Shown here piece after piece: positions 55,667 through 64,000 of a stretch of DNA of 64,000 bases (positions are counted from its first letter, which is position 1; every line of letters starts with the position of its first letter). The translations under genes and the position numbers were made by a program. The notes beneath the pieces are model-generated. The model saw only the letters and a list, made by a program, of their open reading frames with translations, searched no databases and was not told where the DNA came from. Origin of the DNA: Porodaedalea pini (lineage: Eukaryota; Basidiomycota; Agaricomycetes; Hymenochaetales; Hymenochaetaceae); assembly GCA_002794775.1 (NCBI GenBank), contig NBAY01000102.1:1-64000 (forward strand), written 5' to 3'.

Positions 55667-58600
55667 ATGAGGTTCACAAAACCATCATGGGTTATGCACC
55701 AAGGTATGTCTCTCGAATCCGACTGTGCATAGCATACCCTAATCGACTCTGCTTGCAGATGGGACGCGTAGTGAGAACGCGAAGCGCTTGTCCATATTCT
55801 CCGTCCATGTCCATCCTGACGGCTCCCGCATTGCGACCGGCGGGCTCGATGCCAAAGTCCGCATCTGGAGCACAAAGCCCATTCTCAGTCAAGCTGCAGA
55901 TGCTGCGAACAAGCCGCCCAAGTCGCTCTGTACGCTCACTATGCACACTGGACCTGTTCTAACCGTTCGTTGGGCGCACTCAGGCCGCTGGCTCGCGAGC
56001 GGAAGTGACGATGAGATCATCATGATCTGGGATCTTGACCCGTACGATCATCAACCTGCCGATATGACTTAGACTTATGGTTTGTTAGGACGGGTTCTGG
56101 GAAGGTCTGGGGTTCGGACGAGGTGAATGTTGAGGGCTGGAAGCCATTGAAACGGCTTCCCGGCCATGAAAGCGGTACGCGAATAAATAGTTTGATCTTG
56201 TCACTTCCATTCACGCTCCTTTAGATGTAACGGACCTTGCGTGGTCTCCTGAAGATCGCTTCCTCGCATCGACTGGCCTGGACTCGAAGGTTATGATTTG
56301 GTGCGGCTACACACTAGAACGCCTTATCAAGCTCGATCTTCACCAGGGATTCGTCAAGGGGGTATGCTGGGATCCTGTCGGAGAGTTTCTTGCGACACAG
56401 TCTGATGACCGCACAGTACGAATATGGAGGACAACAGATTGGGGCCTTGAAGCAACTGTGACAAGACCGTTCGAGCACTCACCAGGCAGCACTTTCTTTC
56501 GGCGACTGAGGTTCGCCGTTCCTCTCCTGTCTTTTGGTCTTACTGCTAATAGGACTTTCTTAGCTGGTCTCCTGATGGCGCACACATCACCGCATCGAAC
56601 GCGACGAACAACAACGGATTCGTATTCACCGCAGCCGTAATATCCCGCAATACTTGGACGTCCGAGATCAGTCTAGTTGGACACGAGAATACTGTCGAGG
56701 TTGCGTGTTATAACCCACACATCTTTCTCCGCGATCCGCAGATGCCTATTGCGACCTCAAATATATGTAGCGTCGTCGCACTCGGCGCAGACGATCGCTC
56801 CATCAGCGTCTGGCAGACGAAGAGTGCTCGTCCTCTCATCGTTGCGAAGGAAGTCTTCGAGAGACAAATCATGGATCTCAGTTGGGCTGCAGATGGTTTA
56901 GCGCTATACGCTGTGTCAAGCGACGGTACCCTGGCTGCCTTCGCTTTTGATCCAGACGAACTTGAAGGAATTGCCCCGCTAGAAGCCCAGCGTCAGTACC
57001 TCAGCAAGTTCGGCTTCTCGCTCCCAAACGGGTTTGCTCATGTGGAGCACGGCATCAATGGGAATGGGCACGCGAGTGGACGCTCAACGCCTCCTCTGAC
57101 CCCGCCGTCCGCGCAGCAAAATGGTTTCGGGCATGCACCATCTGCAGGCCCTGGAGAGCAGGTCACGACACTTGTCGCACGCCGTGCTCCGAAGGGTCGA
57201 GATCGTGCACGGCGGCGTGTGCAGCCGACGTTCGTGGGATCGCTTGGAAGTGCAGCAAACATGCCTTCAGCGTCAACGTCGACTCCTACACATATTCCTG
57301 TGCCATCATCCGCTAATCTTAGCACGAACGCGCCAACGACGAGCTTTCTCCCTCCTCCACCAACGTCTGCATCCGCATCATCAGCCGGCTTCGGCTTTGG
57401 CAGCGGATATGATGGAATGGAGCTTGATGCTGGTGACGACTTTGGGGTGGACATGGCCGTCCCTATAAGTGCGCTCGATACCCGAGGTGGGCGGCGCAGC
57501 AGAGGCGATACGATTACGGTCACATTTGGTGACGACGTTGGGAAGCCGCCCAAGGCTCGCACGCTTGGCGGGGACCGCGTGAGGGACGGAAATGAGAGGG
57601 AACCCCGCGAGATAAGAAGAGGTGGTGATGCGCTGGGCTTGCGGAACATTGGCGGGGCGTCATCGAGTGCCCACACGCCCGAAACGAGCATCGGGGGTTT
57701 ATCTGCGCCCACATTGAAAACTTTCCTATCTGAACGCGTGGCTGAGACTGGAGATACTCTCGAAGCTCGGAACTCTGAAGATGGAAGTGGTACGTGTTGT
57801 GATGGAGTATGACATAAGAAATTGACTGATACGAACTCTACCAGAACCCAGCGAGCTCACATTCTTCACCTCAAAGGAGAAGACTGTGCAATGGCTTGAC
57901 TATCTGCCTGCACCTGTGCTTTGTATTTGTGCTTCGAATCGATTATGTGCTGCAGCAATGGAGGACGGAGCGATCACTGTCTATTCACTGACAGGGAGAC
58001 GGTGAGTGTCTTATATCTTGTCCATTCTTCTTGCTTTTCTTAAACTGCAACTTTGTGATCAGTATCATGCCTACGTTGACTCTTGGATCTCCTGTCGCAT
58101 TCTTGGATGCGGCGAAGAACTACCTTATGGCTATCACGATCTCCGGCCAGGTCTACGTCTGGTGAGTTTCTCGCTGCAAGGCCACATTTCTCTTGACTGA
58201 CATGATGTCCATCAGGAACACAAAGACATCTTCTGCAGTACACCCCGCGACTTCCCTCCTACCTTTACTTGTGCCGAGCCCTCCATCAACCGATAATCCC
58301 AACGGCATTTCTCCTTCCGTCCTCTCAGCCTCAGTACGACCAAATGGTGCACCACTCGTGCATCTCAGCACGGGAAGCACCCTGAGTTATGACTCCGCGC
58401 TTCTGAGCTGGGTGCGCATTGGCGAAAGCTGGTGGGCAAGTGGGTCATCGGCTTGGAAGGGTCGGCAGCGTACGTCTATATCCACAGCGCCCGGCGGTAC
58501 TGGTAACGGCATCGTTGCCTCCATCGAGGCACGTGTGGCCGAGCACGCCTCTGGCGCTGGTTCAGCATCGGACGCGGAAAAGCCGCGACCTACATGGTGG

Positions 58601-59055
58601 GGTACTGCAATGACGCTTGGTCATCTTGAGACTCGCATGCATGCGGCTCGCGTTCTGGGGAGTGCTCCAGAGTACCGACAGGCACTATTGTTGTATGCGA
58701 AAACGATTGCGGACGAAGGCTTCCGCGGGAAAGCAGAAGAAGTGCTCAAAGAATTATACGGGCCGGTTTACTGGTAATTGCTATTATTCGTACACCCTTG
58801 ACCTTCTTAAAGCTACAAAATTTGTTTCAGGCGTCCTGGCAAGTCAGACGAGGGCTGGAGTCCTTTGGTGCTGGGGATCCCAAAGCGTGACCTCGCGAAA
58901 GAAGTCCTAACCATCTTCGGTATGATCGTGATTATGAGTGATGTCGGCAAGCCTGTACTTTCTAACCGTTTGCATATCTAGCGAGGAGCAAAACCCTGTT
59001 CAAGCTTGCGCAGGATTACCAAGATCTGCTGAAGAAGTCGAGTGCGGACGATTGA
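55667..59055 (+). CDS. HIR1: Hir1/HIRA histone H3-H4 chaperone
   Basis: Exon 1 (55667-55703) gives MRFTKPSWVMHQ; an intron (55704-55758) joins it to DGTRSENAKRLSIFSVHVH and PDGSRIATGGLDAKVRIWST, the invariant Hir1 beginning. WD40 repeats follow: MHTGPVLTVRWAHSGRWLAS, DDEIIMIWDLDP, TDLAWSPEDRFLAS, VKGVCWDPVGEFLATQS, DDRTVRIWRTTDW, ADDRSISVWQTKSARPL and LSWAADGLALYAVSSDG. A Ser/Pro/Gly-rich middle leads to the C-terminal HIRA domain (FFTSKEKTVQWLDYLPAPV; GHLETRMHAARVLGSAPEYR), ending LAQDYQDLLKKSSADD. The protein works in the replication-independent HIR nucleosome-assembly complex, which in yeast also restrains histone-gene and Ty transcription. Several short introns are in register and it looks intact. 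LINE copy 2 sits just upstream, head-to-head. Confidence 0.92.
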
Positions 59056-60362
59056 TGGTTGTATTATACTTGCTTGCTTTATTTCTTGCTATTCCGCTAC
59101 TTCGAATATTTCTTTCCCGCTAAATTATTTCTTGTCGTTTGAGTGTTCTGAATGCCAAGTTCCCGACTAACACTGTAACAGTTTGTACTGTAAGCGTGAG
59201 AATAATCGTCTGTTTTAGAATGTCGCATCCTGTGTGCAAGTCTTTACTCCTTTCCTTAGACGTTCCTCTGCTTCAGGTCATAGTCTTGACAGGTGCCGCA
59301 CTTTCTCAACTCTCTTTCAACCCGTAAACCTGCACTGTCAGTACCCAAGTACCTGAGCTGCTGTGATCGGGAGAAACTGGGTCATAAAATGAGCTCGAGG
59401 TCGGACAAATTTTTTTTTTTCTTTTTTTACACTGTGCGAGTCATAGGCCTCCGGCTGGACTCGTATTCGTTCACGCTGCATGAGACGTTTTCAAGTTGAA
59501 ACAGACGGTCGTCTCTGCCCGGGAGAATGCGGAATGTTCTTCAGCTCACGTGTTTGCTCCCCCCAAGGTCTCCGACTCATTTTGTGCTAAAAATGGTCGA
59601 CACGAGAAACCGTTTAATATTTTACTTTCACAGTAACAGTCACCCGTGTTTGGGAGCATCTCGGATCAGCTCTTACAACAATCGTAAATCTGGTCGTTCC
59701 TCTCTTCCGACGTCTAATCACCTAAGCTTCGGGAGCCTTTTGGGATGCAAGTAACGACGAGGTCCGTCTCTTGCCCGGGGCAGTCATCCTCTGCCAATCA
59801 GGTGCAACAAAGCAACCCGGGCCGCATGGATGCTCTGAAGTCTCCCTTCTTTGCCGTACTAAGTTCCGTTCACTATTCGCTGCTGAAGTTCACACAACTG
59901 CCTACTTACAAGTGTTTCGTCCCGTCAGGATTCCGAGTCATGACTTCATCTCTCCGAACGATGACTTGCCCTACATCTGGGAAAAGACGGCGGCTGCGCT
60001 GGTCATGACGGGCTCGGGCGCGTTCGCCTCTATGTCTGCCGCCACGTCGGGCTCAAGCTGTGGCCCCGCCAGAATCGTGCAAGATTCCCTGAAGATCTGC
60101 GGCCAATCAAGTCCCTGCCGCGTATCCTTGTCTTCCCGATGTACTTTGTTCTATGGGTCACCTCCGTCGGGAGTCGGTCGTTAGCCACCTTGGCGTATCT
60201 TGTATTGTGTCCTCGACTACCCTCTGGTCGGTTCTCGAGATAAACCAAATTTACAACTCGACGTTTAAAACAAGACCACATAAAATATGGAAAATCCAGC
60301 GCCCTTCTTCACTTTCAAGTCAGTAGTACATCGAACAAGCACTATCAAACTCCTAGATATTC
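59056..60362. other. Intergenic region with a poly-T tract
   Basis: A T-rich run lies at 59410-59429. The frame 59771-60184 (+, contains RIPSHDFISPNDDLPYIWEK) is somewhat protein-like, and another frame of the same DNA reads LPRILVFPMYFVLWVTSVG, but I recognise no family and no consistent splice model. The promoter of the Zn2Cys6 gene lies at its right end. Confidence 0.4.
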
Positions 60363-62638
60363 ATGGCAGACAAATCCGCGTCGTCGTCTTCCCCTGTGCG
60401 AGGAACTGCCCTCCAGCGAGGAAAGGCCTGTATTCGTTGCAGGTAAGTTCTTGTCGCATCGGAAACTTGCACATAACACGAGAATATTGATTGTTATATC
60501 TTGGTGTGCCGCTCTCAGACGTCGTAAAATGGTATGCATCTGAAGTGGCTTGCTTTCATCACGGCTTATTATCTCTCCCAGAAATGCGACAGTGCACGAC
60601 CTGTCTGCACGCCATGCATCGATGCGAATCGAGTCGATGACTGCGAGTATACAGACAACCAAGGCCGGACTCGCACACAAGTGCTCGAAGAGAACCTTGC
60701 ACTCCTTGAGTCGCGACTGCAGGAGCTCGAGGGCACTGCCGGCTCTGGCCAGCCCCTTTTTCTCCATGACCCGTATTCCACGTCTACACCTGCAGTAGCC
60801 GGACACGGACAACGTGAGGAACCTCTCATAGGTCAGCTGCCACCTACACCTGAAGCTCCATCTGCACCAGATATGTGGTGGGAGTATGTAGAGCTACCCG
60901 CACAGATTTCAGAAGCGCTGTAAGTAATTGCATTCTACATCATAGCCGAGAACTAATGTATTCGTTATTCTTCTGTCATGTGGATGCGCTACTCTTAGAA
61001 TATCTATATTCCTTCCGCACTCCCGGGCGTTGGGTTTTGCGCTCGACCCCGTTCGGTTTAGGAACGAACTTGGTCTTCCAACTCTTCATCCTGAACGACC
61101 GCATGCAGCGCTTCTTAACGTGGTGTATTTGTGGGCTCTCCGCATCTCCAACTCGGTAGATTTAAGACAGCACGAAGATGTGTACCTTCAGCGTGTGATA
61201 CTGGCGCTCCAGAATTCGTCGGGAGTCCAGTATGAAGTAAGATAGTCTTATCTATTACTTCGGTACGCTCTTGTTGATGTTTTGTTTTCGATCTTCAGGG
61301 CCAGAATGCAGCTCAAAGTCGTGTGCAAGCCGTACAGGCCGAGATCTTGCTTGCACAGTATTTCTTCTGTCTTGGACACGTCCTAGAGGGCCGTTATCAC
61401 GCCAACGCAGCAGTAGCTCTTGCAGTTAGCTGTGGGCTCCATCGCATTACATCCTCAGGTGATAATACCAGTGCTGTGATTGGAAGAGGCCCTTCTATTT
61501 TCAACGTTTCGCTCGGTCTGACTCCGGCTCGCGATGCTGTGGAAACGGCGGAACGCATACGAGTGTTTTGGGCTGTTTTTGACCTTGACTCCTGTTGGAG
61601 TGTTGCATTAGAAGCGCCGCGTTCGCTCTCCGACGACTCCGTGCGAGGCACACAGATAGATACGCCGTGGTCAGGAGAGCCTGGGGTAAGTAGCAAAAAT
61701 AATACATTTTCTTTAAAAAAACTAAATTATTCATTGGCTTTCTGAAGCAACTGACACTCGCACCTTTGCGGCCCAACAACTCTGGCAGGACTGTTCAAAT
61801 GTTCCTCTCTGGACAGCCTGTCATAGCAGGCGATGACTCCTACTCAGTACTCCGGGCTAAGGCGTCTGCTCTTTATGAACGGGCTGCGACTCTCACTAGT
61901 ACGTCTTATCCAGGTTTCAATTTATCTACAAAGTAGCTGATTGCTCGTCTTTCAGCTCGAGTTAACTCTGAGGTATCCATCGAAAATGAAGTACAGACAC
62001 TCGCTCGCATTATTACGCAGTTCGCACGGGGTTTGCCCCCGCTTGACCAGCTCGACGCTGCTGAAGAGGACGTTCGTCTGATTCTGGCTGTTAGTCATGG
62101 TCTCGCACATGCCTCCATGGTCCATCTTCATCGCGCACTCCCATCCGAAGCAATAGCGAGGGCGACGAATACATTCCTTCCACACGCAGACGAGATACTT
62201 GCTATTCTGGAACTCATTTCTGGTGTTAGCTCGGAAAACGTAGGTGAAGAGAACGTGCGATCTGTCGTTCTGGACCCCATCCTTGCTGTGAGTGGCTACA
62301 TTTGGCCTTTCTCCGGAGCTACTCTCTTAAGGCAGCGAACATAACAGGTTATTGGGTCAGCTGCCGGACGTGTCTTCATCGAGGAGCTTGATCGCACAAC
62401 GCATGGGCCAAGGACGCATGAAGCTCGCTCGCACCACCGGATGCTTCGGTCGAGCATTGATCGCTTGACAAGGGTACTGCACCATTGTGCGGGCTTCGCG
62501 GATGCGTTTCCTATCTTTTGTATGTTTCTATTAAACTGTCTATTTTGAGATAAAACTAACTCGTCATACGGTTTGGTTCGCATTCCATTAGCTCAACATG
62601 CAAGCAAGATTGAAGAGCAGCTGCAAGATGATCTTTGA
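60363..62638 (+). CDS. Zn2Cys6 transcription factor with fungal-specific domain
   Basis: The start ATG at 60363 gives MADKSASSSSPVRGTALQRG. The zinc cluster is built from three exons: KACIRCR, RRKM and KCDSARPVCTPCIDANRVDDC, the C-X2-C-X6-C-X6-C-X2-C-X8-C form. A short coiled-coil linker follows (VLEENLALLESRLQELEG). The middle homology region has RFRNELGLPTLHPERPHAAL, AAQSRVQAVQAEILLAQYFF, YHANAAVALAVSCGLHRI and ERIRVFWAVFDLDSCWSVAL, the conserved block of the fungal transcription-factor domain. It ends HASKIEEQLQDDL at TGA 62636-62638. It should be a nuclear DNA-binding regulator; no neighbouring cluster indicates its targets. About ten exons; some borders are uncertain. Confidence 0.85.
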
Positions 62639-62802
62639 TGGAAATAGACACAGAAGGATATCCAATAGATTGAACAAATCCTTAACTGGAACTCGAAGTA
62701 GCCGCCTATAGTCCAGTATAGTTAACATAACCCCACTCTGCATACACATATACTAGTCGCATACACCCAAAACATTCACAACGACAAATAAGTTATAAGA
62801 GT

Positions 62803-63984
62803 TCAACGACTGAAGCCGAAAGTACCCTCCAAATCACCGCAAGAAGCTTTCTCACTCCAGCTTGTGCTATACACAATCTCCAGCTGCGGCTCTAACTTCA
62901 TCAGTACAATGAATGAGGCGCTGGGAAAGAGTGTCTGCACCAATGGCCTGTAAGAGAAGGCAGAACAAGTCTGCATTAGACTTAATATCGAAGAAAAGGA
63001 CCATAGATGGGCTTACGGTCTGAAGATCTCGACGGCGTCTCTAATTAGAATATCACGTAGCGCAGCAAATCGCGGTTTCATCTGACTCAGAAGCGGATCC
63101 CAGGCGAGAGCACGATAGAGCATCTAGAGGACCGTCTCAGAGAACAAATCAATACCTTCCAAATCCTCCTCAGTCGAAGACATATCATCTATCTGCGCGG
63201 CACATGTGGAGCCTGTCCCATTGAGACAATGCCGCAAACAAGAGCACCGACATGGTCGTGCCATTTCAATAGAAACATGATGCTTCATGCACTCTATCAG
63301 ATCGCGCCAAAACCCAGTTATTGTCGCAATGTTGAGTTTGACATAGAATTCATCCGCCCGAGAACGAAAGGAGTGCCGAAAGATAACGCCCGTAAATCGG
63401 AGAGCCGCAAACGACGTATTCGGGTCCCTGTCACCCATTGATAAGTACTGTCACTAGTTTTATCGGAAAGCTTCTGAGCATACTCGCAGCACTTCCGAAT
63501 TACTTGTGTGTCTGGGAGAAGGTAATACCATGGGCCGGAGCTCTGGGCCCTCGTATTCTCTTCGGTGCGTTTCGTTTGCTCGGCAAGGTGGTCAACCAGG
63601 CGAGCAACGCTCTTCGAGTTGTCTACAGGTGCAAGACAAGCGAAAGCCATTCGTGCAAGTGAATCCTCCAATAGGTCATCCTCAGATGCAAGGAATGGTG
63701 TCCTAGCGTTCCGCGCGTATTCCGTCACTTCCGCGGTGTCGAAATAAGAACTGAGGTACGGAAGGCGTATATACAGAGTTATGATCATGTTCAGCGCTAG
63801 TATACGAGTACTGAGCAAGTTCGACCTGAGGATAAAAGCTTAACTGAGAGTATTTCATACTGTTCGGAGAGGCTAACCTTGTGTAATCGAATGACTTCTT
63901 ACAGTCGGCCCTTAATCGAGGGACATCCTGAACCAGTCCAAGCTCTAACCTCAGTGTCCTATGTACCGGGATCTCACTTGTCAT
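62803..63984 (-). CDS. Hypothetical protein, multi-exon, family not recognised
   Basis: The start ATG at 63984 gives MTSEIPVHRTLRLELGLVQD. An intron near 63842-63893 leads to NLLSTRILALNMIITLYIRL, PYLSSYFDTAEVTEYARNAR and a helical stretch to VIRKCCEYAQKLSDKT. A long exon follows (ALRFTGVIFRHSFRSRADEF, then CRCSCLRHCLNGTGSTC), and later exons give MLYRALAWDPLLSQMKPRFA and FIVLMKLEPQLEIVYSTSWS before the stop at 62803. The exon join around 63125-63156 does not keep frame cleanly, so the model there is doubtful or the gene is damaged. I cannot assign a function. It is convergent with the Zn2Cys6 gene. Confidence 0.5.
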
Positions 63985-64000
63985 GAATGATAAGGATGAT

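Noticed and set aside
53284..55875. An 863-residue frame that seems to fuse LINE ORF1 with about 119 extra N-terminal residues
   Set aside because: The extra part is the antisense strand of HIR1 exons and the LINE 5' leader. Copy 1 and the element's 5' border at 55590 show that the true start is the ATG at 55518.
57038..57712. 224-residue minus-strand frame in HIR1
   Set aside because: It is antisense to the Ser/Pro/Gly-rich middle of HIR1. GC-rich third positions keep the other strand open.
1..64000. CRISPR arrays, prokaryotic operons, phage or plasmid origins
   Set aside because: The DNA is clearly eukaryotic with spliceosomal introns, and no regularly spaced repeat array was found.

Overview
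The window is from a filamentous fungus, almost certainly a mushroom-forming basidiomycete (Agaricomycetes). Genes are split by many short introns of about 45-75 bp with GT-AG ends. The gene content fits: a Bur1/CDK9 kinase, Hir1, Zn2Cys6 regulators, a secreted GH12 glucanase, a LaeA-like methyltransferase, a DAO-type FAD oxidoreductase and DUF6533 membrane proteins. About 40% of the window is transposon sequence.

Layout, left to right. (1) 1-3407: the 5' part of a Ty1/Copia retrotransposon on the minus strand, inserted into a decayed duplicated fragment of the splicing-factor gene PRP8 (3408-4190). (2) 4299-6491: the N-terminal part of a Helitron-type protein, truncated. (3) 6633-12913: full-length LINE copy 1 with both ORFs open. 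(4) 12977-13590: a dynein roadblock light chain, then about 3.8 kb without a recognisable gene. (5) 17418-23668: a Zn2Cys6 regulator, a 616-bp MITE and the BUR1 kinase. (6) 24995-34436, all on the minus strand: GH12 glucanase, methyltransferase, DUF6533 protein and DUF4336 protein. (7) 34565-40838: LINE copy 3, decayed, on the plus strand. (8) 41020-45905: an unknown broken ORF, an LTR-like piece, a second DUF6533 gene and a C2H2/RING protein. (9) 47310-49015: FAD oxidoreductase. (10) 49307-55590: LINE copy 2, with an intact ORF1 and an ORF2 holding three stop codons. (11) 55667-62638: HIR1 and a second Zn2Cys6 regulator. (12) 62803-63984: an unrecognised minus-strand gene.

The main result concerns the three LINEs. 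Each is full length (6.27-6.28 kb) and flanked by an exact 11-bp target-site duplication. In element orientation every duplication starts with G and ends in CAC followed by GTG, so one cleavage always fell in the centre of the palindrome CACGTG (an E-box). Each LINE also lies head-to-head with a host gene, leaving only 52, 65 and 117 bp of host sequence before the start codons of the roadblock, HIR1 and DUF4336 genes. This looks like a sequence-guided, promoter-proximal non-LTR retrotransposon. The copies also form a decay series, from open, to stop codons plus an RT active-site D-to-N change, to heavily broken. Many of the changes are C-to-T or G-to-A, often at CpG, as in the PRP8 fragment.
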